This document shows, piece by piece, positions 1-12,100 of a DNA stretch of 64,000 nucleotides; positions within the stretch are counted from its first letter, which is position 1, and every line of letters begins with the position of its first letter. The stretch comes from Rhizopus arrhizus. Lineage: Eukaryota; Mucoromycota; Mucoromycetes; Mucorales; Rhizopodaceae. The notes under the pieces were generated by a model. That model was not told where the DNA came from and ran no database searches. It saw only the letters and a program-made list of their open reading frames with translations. The stretch covers positions 186,001-250,000 of the forward strand of contig JAKZZE010000006.1 in NCBI GenBank assembly GCA_024220505.1, written 5' to 3'. Both the position numbers and the translations under genes were made by a program.

Positions 1-81
1 TTTTTTTTTCCACTGTTAAAAATCAAAAATAAACAGATGCATAAGCATACTTCATTCACAGCAAATCAGTTAGTCTACAAA

Positions 82-960
82 TCATTTGAATACTGCAATG
101 TTTTGAAAAGCAGCCATCTCTTCTTCTTCCACCGGAAGCGAATGCTTTTCCAATAACACCAACTCAGTCCGACGATGCTCTATCTGATTCAACACGATAG
201 CCCTGAGTAACATGGATGCTGAGAAATCCCGTGTGCTCTTTTTGTCTTCATTCAAATAGCCCAAACTAGCGCCATCTGGTATGAGTCCTAAAAACTCAAG
301 TTGAGTACAATGCTGGAACAATTGTGTTACATGTCGACTGGACCAGGTGTTCTTGGTGGCGATCACCAGTGATCTTAAGGCAAGAGGTGTGGTTGACTTT
401 AGAGAGTGAATCAGGTCCTCTGCCTGGAAATGGACTTGGCAGTTGACTGACAGCTCTTGTAAATCAGGACATCTGCTGATCAACTGACCCAAGGTGGTCG
501 AGTCCAAGGAAACAAAATTGCTCTTTTGTTGCGAGTCGCCAATCAGCCTGAGCCGGTGCAACGTGAAAGGAGTCGTTTGGGTCTGTAAGGGGATGCGAAC
601 TGAGTGGTCAGATAAAGTTAACCAGCCACAGACTGTGAGGTCTTTTAGTTGAGGACATGCTAGCAAGAGATACTGTATGATACTGTCTCGTACACCACGA
701 ATATGAACCTTTTCAATCATCAATCGATGTGGTTCCAAAATGTCTTTTAAATCTTTCAGACTCCAAAGAGGCAAGGCTGTTGAACAGGTCTGCTTTGTGT
801 CTTTCTCGGCATCCAACACGATACTCTTCCAGTAACACGGCTGATCACAAACGCTTCTGATCTTTAGACAGACATCTCTTGCTCGAGAGAGATCGACAGG
901 AGACAATAAAGAAATGATTTCATAAAGTATTTCGTTTGGCAAGTGAATTAAGAAGGACAT
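82..960 (-). CDS. F-box protein with leucine-rich-like C-terminus
   Basis: Single-exon gene of 292 residues if translation starts at the ATG at 958-960; an in-frame ATG at 1000-1002 would add 14 mostly hydrophobic residues coded by the T-rich leader. I prefer the inner start because it puts the F-box (LPNEILYEIISLLSPVDLSR, then CYWKSI) right at the N-terminus, as is usual. The rest has irregular leucine-rich stretches (CPQLKDLTVCGW, CPDLQELSV, CTQLEFLGL) typical of F-box/LRR substrate adaptors of SCF ubiquitin ligases. Family knowledge: the F-box binds Skp1 and the LRR part picks the substrate. The substrate cannot be told from sequence. A second F-box/LRR gene lies at 51.5-52.6 kb. Confidence 0.75.
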   Translation of the reverse strand: MSFLIHLPNEILYEIISLLSPVDLSRARDVCLKIRSVCDQPCYWKSIVLDAEKDTKQTCSTALPLWSLKDLKDILEPHRLMIEKVHIRGVRDSIIQYLLLACPQLKDLTVCGWLTLSDHSVRIPLQTQTTPFTLHRLRLIGDSQQKSNFVSLDSTTLGQLISRCPDLQELSVNCQVHFQAEDLIHSLKSTTPLALRSLVIATKNTWSSRHVTQLFQHCTQLEFLGLIPDGASLGYLNEDKKSTRDFSASMLLRAIVLNQIEHRRTELVLLEKHSLPVEEEEMAAFQNIAVFK

Positions 961-1002
961 TAAAAAAATGAATAAAAAATAAGCAACCCACTTTGTTTTC
1001 AT

Positions 1003-4000
1003 TCATCTCATGCCTTTTATATCCAAACACAAAAGAGGACCGGTCGCTGCCGAATAATATGCGTATGCTGAATATTTAATGAATGAGGGGGGGAAAAGAA
1101 AAGGAATTTCCTGTTTGTTTTATTTGGTTTATTGTTATTAGCACGGGATTAACAATCTTGCATTTATCTTGCTCTATAAACTTGATCTGAGCTATCCTTT
1201 TTTTTTAATTAAAGTATTCGTTACTCATTTGTCAGATTTATAGAGTACAGACAGTTTCTTTTTAAACAAGACAAAAAAAAAAGTTTAAATTGGCAATTAT
1301 AAGCATTCTCTTAAACATGTCGCTTTATTGGAATCATTATAGAAGGCATTTTACTACAGACAAATTCTGAAAAGATGTTTCTTGTAAGAAGCTATCCGAT
1401 TGAAAGCATTAGTTATGTTTATAGAACGTTCAAAGCAAGCCTGCAACTTTCACTCGTTCGCGTACTCATCTTGAGTCTTATTCAACAGCCATATTTTAAT
1501 CTCAAGCAATCCCTGTTTTTATATCATTTTATTTTAAATCCACTTTGCCCGTTTGACCGCGCTTTTGAGTGTATCACGATGTCAACCACTTGGACACCTC
1601 ACTATTCTATATTAAAGATCCATGGCAAAAAAGATTCTAGTAAAAAACCTGTATGTTCCTGAATACCCTCATGGTACTTTCTGACGTAAAACAATAAACC
1701 GGGACAGTCTACATGAATAAAAATCACGCGATTGGTCGTCTTTACTTTATTTGCTTTTTATCAAAAAAGAGAGAGAGAAAAGTGGCATGTTTTCAATGCT
1801 TATAGTAGACTGAGTGGTTACCTCCCCCATCATATTGATACGACAGTAATATTTTGAAATACATGAGTATACCAAATATGCATATCTGCATTATTATTAA
1901 TATTCAACACTTGATTATACATGAAATTGTTTCGACGATTGTCCGCGCCTATTCTAATATGACATACAAAGTTTGTTTAAAAAGCCATGTAGGAAAAAAA
2001 AAAGGTCTTTTTTTTTTAAAAAAAAATTGACAGTAAAGGTTATTTTTCTATAAATGAATTTTACGTTTTAAAATGATTCAACTTGATCAAGTACTTGTCT
2101 GATTACTTGAAGTTCTTTACTATATTGAAAAAAGCTACATTACCATAGTTGCTTATGAATACAGATTAAAACCGCATCCTTTTATTTTTCCTACTATTTT
2201 AATTATATTTACAAGCTAAATGCATCAAACTCTCATAAAAGCTACATAACACATTAGGTTTATTACAGAATGATATAATTGAAAATAGTATAAAATGAAT
2301 CGTTTGATAATTGCATACCACCTTTATATTATTCATCATTTGATCTTTCTTTATATTTTTTTATTTTGATATTATTTTGTGGAAAGAAGATTGGATGCAT
2401 GTAGGAAATAGATACTTACATGATGCATTAAAAAAAGTTTTCTTTTTTAATAATTCGAAACGTTTAGTAAGTAATGAACATCAGTTGTTTCTTATTTTTA
2501 TATAATAACAAAAGCATGACCCTATTATATCCACTGTGAATAACTTTGAAGGATGAAATCCCTACGTTTACATGTTCAGGTCAGAGATGCGCATGAAAAA
2601 TTTCCATTTACGCCATTTAAACGTGTGGATCTCACTTGACTGTGAAATGTTGATACAGAAAGCATATAAAGGATTCCTAAAATGACAATAAAATGAGGAT
2701 TAAAAGACAAGATAGAATCATATTAATAAAATAGGAATAAAGCCTTTTTTCATTATTACTACTCTCGTACTTGTAATAAAAGGGTTTAATTACGGCATCA
2801 AATTACTCGAATTTAACTATTTTTCAAATCTTGTCTTTACTCTTAGCAGCATGCAAATCGGGCCAGCCGAGATTATTAAATTTATTTATCCAACAGTAAA
2901 TGTACTAAAGTGCCAACAATAAATTTTAAGACAAGACGCATCTGCAGTTAAGAATGATTGGTTCACGACACAACTCTGTCGGTTAAGATGAATAACGATA
3001 GTAATTCGATCGAGTCAGAGGCAGTCCTATAACTCAAGAGCTTTCACTGTGCATTTCAATGAGTGATGGAGAGTATAAAAATATTTTGTATTACAATAAG
3101 CTTTCAAACTATTAGAAAGCAACAAGATGTTTTACAATGAATAGATTGGGGTAAAACCCTCTTCTTTTTTCTTCTTGTCTTGTAAAAATAGGAATATTTC
3201 ACTTTCTTTTAATAGTATGCAATTGTATCTTTGTTCTAAAGAGTGCTAATTAAGTATGCTCTAATGTAAACACGATAGAAATAAGATTGAGAATAGTTGA
3301 AACAGGTGATAAAGTATACTTTGCGATAAGTTAGATAGTATTCAAACCGACTATGGCTATAGATCATCAACCCATTTATATGCTCTAGAGTGCAATTAGA
3401 TGTAGCTTTTTGTCTAAAAGTTTAGTTTGTTGTAGTGAACCAAAAAAATAAAGTTGTTAGTACATGCTGTATGTAATAAAGAGGTTAAGAAGCATGAATT
3501 GCATTGGGATCAGAAAGGATGCTTTCATAGATTAATCGTATCAAGGTATTGCACTCTGATCATCGAGTTTGCCTAGCTAGACTCTTGGTAAGCTTGGCTG
3601 TAGGATCTAACAAAAGTGAACCAAAGGAAATCTACAAGAATAATTAATGCTGCCAATATGATCTTTTTTTCTTTTGATTTAATAAGAATCACGGTAAACA
3701 TATTTGTATATATCTCTGGCTAATAAGAGATTGACAAGATACTACTTTATTTAATAAAAAAAAAAACGATGAAATCATACTATCAAGTATAAATAACATA
3801 AAACAATTTCATGAAATGATGTTTGTACAGAATATCAAGTATATCTTTAAACCAAATTTGTAATTTGAAGAGAAATGGAATTGTGAAAGACGGATAACCC
3901 CACGGCTGGCAAGGATGGCATCAGCATACTAAAAGTCCGATATCGGACAGAGAAAAATGACGAGTTTATTCCTCTCACAGTTGATGATTACTTTCAACAA

Positions 4001-4543
4001 CTTCATGTTACAAGCAATACTTCTTTTTTGGAAAGAGTCATGCTTGTGATATTAAAGGCATCAATCGAATTGGTGTCAGAATATTGAAATATTGGCTAAT
4101 TGAAGAGTGAAAAAGGTCATATAATTGAACATGGCAATGGCTCTATTAATTTTGACTCAACAAGGACTGGACGTCACTTATTTGATCTTGGTTGTAAACA
4201 AACAATGGATCGCTTCAAGTCTTTTATTTTGTATCGAAGTTGATTCATCTTTTAGCAGCTTTTTAGCCTTGATCTCACTTGATTCATGCTTTTTTTTTTC
4301 TAAAAGCTATGAAAATAAGATATTTATGATGTGTGTGCATTAGGCAATATTTTTTTTCCCAGAAATTTGGGGGGGGAGGGTAAAAGGATATTAAGTGAGT
4401 TTTAATTCTATAGTCAGCTTTTTAATGAAATCCAGCATACAATGTCCAACAAAAGCCAATGATTTTAGAGCGTTAGAACCCTGCACCCCCAAAAATTCTA
4501 TGTGTTTTTTTTTTTTCCTCTTTCAAATCATTGACCTTGTCTA
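1003..4543. other. Long AT-rich spacer
   Basis: About 3.5 kb with no convincing intact gene. It holds the promoter side of the F-box gene, an uncertain 95-codon ORF (1375-1662, +) with no recognisable domain, a decayed coding region (listed separately, about 2989-4230) and the leader of the lipase gene with a T tract near 4506-4516. A perfect 14-bp palindrome lies at 3935-3948 inside the decayed region. Confidence 0.5.
2989..4230 (+). pseudogene. Decayed coding region, possibly transposon-derived
   Basis: Several stretches read like protein on the + strand but are broken by stops and lack a usable start. About 3890-4087 stays open for some 65 codons (reads VRYRTEKNDEFIPLTVDDYF in part), then after two stops the same kind of text resumes at about 4118-4225 (HGNGSINFDSTRTGRHLFDL). 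Shorter fragments occur at 2989-3033 (MNNDSNSIESEAVL then stop) and around 3535-3650. Codon texture differs from the surrounding A/T-rich spacer. I do not recognise the family; an old transposon or a dead host gene are both possible, and the fragments may not belong to one gene. Confidence 0.35.
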
Positions 4544-5843
4544 ATGGCACTCATAACACTTACACAGCTCGCTCACCACATTCGACACACACTATTTAAA
4601 AATGTAGTATCTTTTACCTTTAAGCAAAGAGCAATAAAAAAGAAGAAAAGAACGAGTGTATTATATCCAAGTCGAATTAAATCAAAAGATAAATTATTTA
4701 CAGCCTCCACCACAAGCAATCAAGCGTTTAGCAGCAACATGAGTATACCTGTCACTCCTCATTATATTCCTCCACGGGCTCCTGTCGTGCTCTGTCACGG
4801 ACTTTATGGATTTGATAAACTTGGACCTGAATCATTACCTTTACTACAAGTACAATACTGGGGTGGTATTGAGGACGCTCTGGCAAAGCTGGGAGCTAAG
4901 GTGATCGTAACTAGGGTTCCTTCTACAGGGAGCATTTGGGAAAGAGCACAAACATTACACTCTATATTGACATCCATTATTGAAGGAGATAAGATTAATT
5001 TTATAGCACATTCAATGGTATAATCATACTTTATTGTACGAATAAGAAGAGGTCAAACAAGAGAAACTAATGATAAAAGCATGTAGGGTGGATTGGATTG
5101 TCGGCACTTGATTTCGCATATTCCAAATAAAACATATCATGTGCAGTCATTAACCACGATATCAACTCCACATCGAGGATCCCCTGTCATGGACTGGTTT
5201 CGAGATAATGTAGGAGTCGGTATGGCACTTGTGAATGCCACTGCAGCTGCTGCCAAGGACAACCAACCAGCGCATTCGCTGTTACGTGATGCGTTACAAA
5301 AACACGGTTTGACAGACCAACAATCCTCTCTCTTGAGCTGGTCTCTTTCTGACATTGCAAAGCTTCCGAAGCCTATTCTGGATCCCCTATTACAAAAGCA
5401 ATCCGTTTACTAGATACAGCTGCTTACGCTAATTTAACCACGGATTATTGCAAGAACCACTTCAATCCCAACACACCTAATCATCCTCATGTAGCTTATT
5501 ACTCTTATGGTGCAAATGCTTCTTTTTCACCCTGGTCCTTACTCAATCTACCCTCGCAGTGGGTCAAAGATAAAGAAGGTAGTAATGATGGTCTAGTGAG
5601 TGTGGAAAGCGCAAAGTGGGGCAGATACATAAAGACAGTAGAGGCAGATCACTGGGACCTGAACGGGCAAAGGTAAGCATGTTGTAAATATTTTTGATAA
5701 TTAGTGCATTGTTGTGACACTAGTAAAAATCAAAATCAAGATATAGATGGGGATATACTCGGCCCTTTGTAAATAAGAGAAAATTCGATACACTTGATTT
5801 CTATATGGAAATAGCAACGTATTTATACCATCAAGGACACTAG
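4544..5843 (+). CDS. Alpha/beta-hydrolase lipase, frameshifted
   Basis: Three exons: 4544-5017, 5087-5672, 5747-5843; introns of 69 and 74 bases. The protein resembles the triacylglycerol lipase family with bacterial-type folds (PVVLCHGLYGFD oxyanion region). The nucleophile elbow AHSMGG is split by intron 1 (a GHSxG variant with Ala first). The probable acid is the Asp in NDGLVS and the His is in ADHWD. In exon 2 the reading frame ends early at the TAG at 5411-5413, but the homologous frame (AIRLLDTAAYANL...) resumes one base out of phase at the C run 5385-5388. One extra base there would give about 385 residues, and the exon lengths fit exactly one missing base. The first 65 residues are basic; MSIPVTPHY at 4739 is an alternative start. 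Sequencing error and true pseudogene cannot be told apart here. Confidence 0.7.
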
Positions 5844-5984
5844 GACGTTACACTCCTAAAAAATAAAATAAAATTTTGAGTCTCCTTTTGTATCCTTTAC
5901 ACGAGCAAAAGTACTTTTGTATTTTTCGCTCTTTTTCTTTTTTTTTTTTTTTTTTTTTATTTCTTTTTTTTTTAAAAAAAAACA

Positions 5985-7835
5985 ATGTCTTTACATTTCA
6001 AAAAGAAACATCATCAACAAGCCAACTCATCTGGAACAAGCTCTCACTCATTTGAAGATGAACAATATACCAAAGTGATTGAAGGCATCAAGAAAGTTTA
6101 TAACCAAAAAATTAAACCTATCGAAGTGACCTATAACTTTGAAGGTTAGTTTTTTTTTAAAAATCAGCGATAAAAACACACCTCCCCCCTTTTGATATAA
6201 TTTACAAATATTTCTAGCCGTTTATTATTAGGCTTCCATTCTGCTCCTTTGACTGATTCTGATATTGAAGCAAAGCCTATCGTGTTACTGATTGGACAGT
6301 ATTCTACTGTAAGTGGGCTTTTTTTTTTTAATAACAATCGATTTAACAAAGAACAAAAGGGTAAAACTACTTTTATTCGATACTTGTTGGATAAATCCTA
6401 TCCTGGTGAACACATTGGTGTTGAACCTACCACGGATAGGTTTGTGTCAGTCATGCATGGTTCAGAAGAAAGAGTGATACCGGGTAATGCAGCTGCCGTC
6501 AATCAAGAGCTGCCTTTTAGAGGACTAAATCGTTTCGGTCAAGCTTTCCTTTCGAGATTTCAGGTACCAACAAAAAAAAATGCAAAGTGATCGTGCTCTA
6601 ACTCCTTTCCAGGTATCTCAAACAAATTCTCCTGTATTAGAAAACATGACTATTGTTGATACTCCTGGTATTCTTGCCGGTGATAAACAACTCATAGAAC
6701 GTGGATATGATTTTACCCAAGTCATTGAATGGTTTGCTGAACGTGCTGACTTGATTTTACTCATGTTTGACTCTCATAAATTGGATATTTCCAATGAATT
6801 CAAGATGGCCATTCATAGTTTAAAAGGACAAGAAGAAAAGGTACGAGTTGTTTTAAACAAGAGTGACATGGTCAACCAGCAGCAACTGATGCGTGTGTAA
6901 GTTTTTTTCTTCTTTTTCGTTTGCCCTCCGACCTAATTTGCTTTAATACATTATAAAGGTACGGTGCCATGATGTGGTCTCTTGGAAAAGTCGTTCAAAC
7001 ACCTGAAGTGATGAGAGTTTATCTTTCTTCTTTCTGGACAGAAAAACCACCCAACTGTTTTGAAGATTGTCGTGAACTCATTGAAGCTGAATCAAAGGAT
7101 TTGCTTCGTGACTTGAAGGAATTGAGACGTAATGCAGCTATTCGAAAAATCAATGAAATCATCAAGCGAGCACGCTTGGCTAGAGTACACGCGTTAATCA
7201 TAAGTCATTTAAAGAAGGAGATGCCCTCGATGTTTGGTAAGAAAAAGAAGCAAGAGGCATTGCTCAATAATTTGGCGGCAGAGTTTGGAAAAATACAGCA
7301 AAAATACCATTTGCCAGCTGGTGATTTCCCTAACCCTGATCGATTCAGACAAAATTTGGCTCACTACGACATGGATAAATTCAAGGCACTCAAGGAGGAC
7401 TTGGTTGAGCGTGTGGACGATGCACTGTCTGCTGACCTTCCTCAACTGATGTCTCAATTCCCTACTGTCAACCGTGAACTCAGCCAAAGCGAAAGAAATC
7501 CTTTCCAAGAATCCTTGTTGCCTGGTCCTGGTGAAATTCCCCCATCCTACTGGCATTTTGAATCCATCAATAAGGCTGCTCATTTACCTGCATTTCAGCA
7601 GCTTGGACCTCGCGAAGGTAAAGTGTCTGGTGCTGACGTAAAGCCTTTGTTGATGAATAGCGGATTACCCACTGATCAGCTGGCTCAAGTCTGGAGATTG
7701 GCTGATTTTGATAACGACGGATATATGGACATTGATGAATTTTGTATTGCCATGCATTTGATCAGTGCGGTTCAAAATGGTGCTCAGTTACCAGAGAAAT
7801 TACCTGCTACTTTGCTGCCAAATAGGAAATTTTAA
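5985..7835 (+). CDS. EHD1: EHD-family dynamin-like ATPase (Eps15-homology domain)
   Basis: Five exons: 5985-6144, 6232-6308, 6360-6563, 6613-6896, 6959-7835, giving 533 residues, the same length as animal EHD1 (534). The G domain has the P-loop GQYSTGKT at about residues 75-82, cut by intron 2 between Thr79 and Gly80, then DTPGI and NKSDM motifs. A helical region follows, with the NPF-type segment SERNPFQ, and the C-terminal EH domain carries an EF-hand loop DFDNDGYMDIDEF starting near residue 491. Family role: ATP-dependent membrane tubulation in endocytic recycling, binding NPF-motif partners through the EH domain. Its 3' end is only 36 bases from the stop codon of the converging YIPF6-like gene. 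A long T tract precedes the start codon. Confidence 0.93.
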
Positions 7836-7871
7836 ATAAGTGCATATCATACTTTAATAATAAACTAATTT

Positions 7872-8968
7872 TTATGAGACAGCAACCAACCATGCAATAA
7901 TAAGATAAAACAAAAAGAGTGGATATACCTTTTTTAAAAAGAATTGTTGGTTGAATGTATTTTTTTTTTCCTTTTTTTCTTTCTCTTTTACTTACTGCTA
8001 ATGCACGTCTATTGGCTAAATGTGCTTTCGATTCTGACAAAAATCCTAGAGCAGCTATAAAATATGTTAATATATACACGCGAAAAGTTGCATGGTTATA
8101 TTTACCATAAGTTGACCATGCAAAAGCTATTAATGAGCTTGGAGCTCTGAACCAAACGGTTTCAACAAAAATAGATAGAATAGCTATCAAAACTAAAGGA
8201 AATAAACAATATCCAATGACACAAACTGACATAAAGAAGGATCTACTTGACAGGTTATTACATATTCTTCTTTAGTAGAAATAACTTACACTGATCCACC
8301 TAATAACTTTGCGTTTAATGTTACTACAGCAGCACCCAACCAGACGATAACAAAGATCCCTGTGAAAATAGGTACCGACTGACTTGAGGGGACACTTGTA
8401 CTCAACGTGCTATAAAAATCATCAGTACCGTTTCCTCACTCTTTTTCAAAAATTTACATAGCCAATGCTAAACACAATATTAAAGGACCCCATAAATCCC
8501 CTGATATGAAAGAAAAGGTAAGTAAAGCTAACGAAAGTTCCAGTTCTCTTGCTTTTTTTTTTTCTTTACATTCTTTTAAAACACCACGGTCACCTCTTGG
8601 ATTTAAAACTTGTTGTAATTTTCTTCCAATTTGCTTTAAATCACGAAGCTACGAGCATGTTAGCTTAAAGAAGCTAAAAAAAAAAGAAAGTTGTCTCTTA
8701 CAATTGTGACAGAAACTGGTTCGTCCAAGGTATCTTCACCGGTATATGAAAATGTACTTGCAGGTTCATTATAGGTTGAAGGAACTGATCCAATGCTTCC
8801 ACTCAGATTGGCGAAGGGGTTTATAAGAGGTTCTGTTTGCTGCTGCTGCTGCTGCTGCTGATTTATTGGTTCACTATCTGGTTCAATAGTTCTGTCTTGG
8901 TAAAAGTCAAAAGGCTCATTCTGCCTAGCAAAAGGGTTTTCGTACTGTTCCTCGTTATGTGCCAACAT
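7872..8968 (-). CDS. YIPF6: Yip1-domain membrane protein, YIPF6-like
   Basis: Seven exons on the minus strand: 8702-8968, 8570-8648, 8458-8500, 8290-8409, 8106-8242, 7996-8054, 7872-7928; phases agree and give 253 residues. Conserved YIPF6 text is present: TLDEPVSVTI, RDLKQIG, DLWGPLILCLALA, AKLLGGSVSFF, CVIGYC, and NRRALAVYPLFLF near the end. The N-terminal cytosolic part (1-90) is polar, with NPF motifs (ENPFARQ, INPFANL) and a run of eight glutamines coded by CAG-type repeats. The second half has the hydrophobic segments of a multi-pass Yip1 domain. Family role: Golgi/ER membrane protein linked to Rab GTPases and vesicle budding. NPF motifs are EH-domain ligands, so interaction with the neighbouring EHD protein is conceivable but only a guess. 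Confidence 0.9.
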
Positions 8969-9188
8969 GAGCTGTATTAGAAAAAGAAAAAAGAGCGCAC
9001 TTTTGATTGAGATTCAGATATATAAAAAAAAGGGTGAGTAATAAATTAATCTTTGGAAGAAGAAAGTTAAATTCAATCATTGGTTTAAGAAATATACATT
9101 TTGACAGTGATTTTATGATATGATTTTAATGATAAAAAATATAAATATACATCAGGCTTAAATATTGAGCAAATCAAAAGAGATGAGT

Positions 9189-12100
9189 TTACTTTTTCGA
9201 TAGCTTTGCTTTTGTCTCCACCATCGCATGCGCTGATTGCGGTGCAAATTTCTTTATGGCTCCAATCAGCTCAGGGAACCTTAATGGTTTAGTCACGTAT
9301 TCATCCTGTTATAAAAAAAGAGAAAGAGAAGAGTTAATATAGGATTATCATCAAAAAGCTTATTTTATCTTACCATGCCTGCTTCAAGACATTTTTCTCT
9401 ATCGCCAATCATTGCATGAGCTGTTAGAGCGATAATAGGTATATGTCTATTCGATGATGTCTTCTCAATTTCTCTAATCTTTTGTGTAGCTTCAAATCCG
9501 CCCATTACAGGCATTTGAACGTCCATCAGGATTAAATCGAAATACTGTGATTCGTATGCTTCTACGGCTAGTTTACCATTAGCAACAACTGTAACATGGT
9601 GACCAAACTTTTCAAGTATTCTAACAGCAAGTTTCTGATTCACATCGTTGTCTTCAGCCAATAAAACTTCTAGAGGTACTGTCTTTGATGCGTCACTGGG
9701 TAATGCAGCATGATTTTCTAAAGCGGGCAAGAGGACGTCAGATATATCGGCAATATTTTGAGGAGCGCAGATGTAGCCAGTAATACCCAAATCGATACAT
9801 AACTTCACATTGAGATGATGTACTTCAGGTGCAATCAATACAATAGGAGTATATCGCAATGGCACGATTTCACGAATCTTTTCAGCTAATGACATTCTAT
9901 CGATAACAACCGTGTCAAAGAAAGGCGCAAGCTTGCTCATATTTGAATTGGCATTAGCCACAATTGTAGCCTCTTCAATATCTTCCACGCGATAAGGCTT
10001 AAGTCCTAACGTACTAATTTTTTCTATCACGCCTGTTTGGTCATTCATGCTGTCCACAAATAAGATACGTCTGTTTCTGAAACGATGAATCTTTTCCATC
10101 ACTTCTCTTTCGTTCACTTGGAACCGATGAAGCTTAACCGTAAAGAAAAACTTGGAGCCTCTTCCATACTTCGATTCAACCCATAAGTTACCTCCCATCA
10201 GTTGAACCAAATGTCTAGAAATCGATAATCCTAAGCCCGTGCCACCATATTCGCGACTAAAGAAATGGGACTTTGAGAATTTGGTTTGATGCTACTTCAA
10301 AAAATACTTACGTAGTACTGCCATCGGCCTGACAGAAAGTGTCAAAGATAACATGGAGCTTGTCTTCTTGTATGCCTATACCAGTGTCACTGACACATAG
10401 TTCCAATATAACCATATCCTCTGTCATGTCAAGAACTCTTGTACGAAGCACAACCTCTCCTCGTGTAGTGAATTTGATAGCGTTACCAATCAAGTTAGTG
10501 ATAACTTGCCTTAACCTGAGAGAATCACCAATCACTTGATCAGGAATGAATTTATCGAAATGACAAATAAGATCAAGCTTCTTTTGGTTTGCTTTAACAG
10601 CTAGAGTTTTCACAACACTGAATATGGCAGAGCTAAGTGAAAATGGTATGGATTCAATCCTCATTCGACCTGCTTCAATCTTTGAGATATCCAGAATATC
10701 ATCTATAATAGTCAGTAAACTATTTGCTAAACCAGACACGATCATCAAGTTTTCTCTCTGCTGTCGATTAAGCTCAGTTTCTAGCGTGAGCGAGGTCATG
10801 CCAATAATACCATTCATAGGTGTCCTAATTTCATGACTCATATTAGCCAAAAATTCGCTTTTTGATCTGTTGGCTAATTCAGCTGTTTCTCTGGCCAATC
10901 TGTTTTTCTGAATAGCATCACGAAGTGAGCCCACCATCTGATTGATTTTAGTCTTTAAAGAGTCCATTTCACCAGAGGCCTCTACAGTAATCAACTGCGA
11001 AAAGTCGTTCTCTGTAGTAGCAGCATTAGCAATCTGAGCAAACGCACGGACTTGTGTCGTGAGATTTGAAGCCATCGTATTCACATTACTCGTAATCTCT
11101 CGCCATACACCTTCAACATCCATTACCTGAGCTTGTACACCGAGTTTACCTTCAATACCTACTTCACGAGCAACCCGCGTCACTTCCGAAGCAAACGAAC
11201 TTAGTTGGTCCACCATGGTATTAATGGTATTCTTAAGCTCAGCAATCTCACCGTGCACCTCAACATGAATCTTCTTTGAAAGGTCACCCTGCGCAACAGC
11301 CTTACAGACAGCAGCAATCGCACGAAGCTGATCTGTTAAGTTGCTTGCCATAAGGTTCACATTATCCGTCAAGTCTTTCCAAGTACCACCGACACCATCA
11401 ATCGTGGCCTGTCCACCAAGTTTACCTTCCGTACCAACTTCTCGAGCTACTCTTGTTACTTCTGCTGCAAATACACGTAGCTGATCCACCATGTCATTTA
11501 CAGTTTCCCTAAGTAAGTAGAGCAATTTCAATTTTTTGTATTTTTTTTCATATTTATAAAACATTTACTTTAATTCACGAATTTCACCTCGAGTTTCAAC
11601 TTCAATTTTCTTTGACAAGTCACCAAGTGCTACAGCTTTAGTTACCTCAGCAATTGAACGAACCTGAGTCGTCAAATTGGCAGCCATGATGTTCACATTA
11701 TCTGTAAGGTCCATCCATGTACCTGCAACACCTCGAACATTGGCTTGACCGCCCAATTTACCTTCTGTGCCTACTTCACGAGCCACACGCGTTACTTCAG
11801 ACGAAAACTCTCTTAGTTGGTCCACCATGGAGTTCACAGTAATCTTGAGCTCCAAAATTTCTCCACGTACTTCCACATGAATTTTTTTGGAGAGATCACC
11901 GTTCGCGACTGCCTTTGTGACCTCTGCAATAGACCGCACTTGGGAGGTTAGGTTAGCAGCCATGTTGTTCACGTTGTCGGTCAAGTCAAGCCAGGTACCA
12001 GCCACGCCTTGCACCACAGCTTGTCCACCAAGTTTTCCTTCTGTGCCTACTTCCTTTGACACTCGCGTAACCTCTGAAGCAAAGATACGAAGTTGGTCGA

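Noticed and set aside
1375..1662. 95-codon ORF on the plus strand
   Set aside because: Met-start and length alone; no domain, no clear promoter and hydrophobic low-quality composition in AT-rich spacer.
8840..8863. CAG/CTG repeat as an independent microsatellite feature
   Set aside because: It codes the eight-glutamine run of the YIPF6-like protein and is described there.
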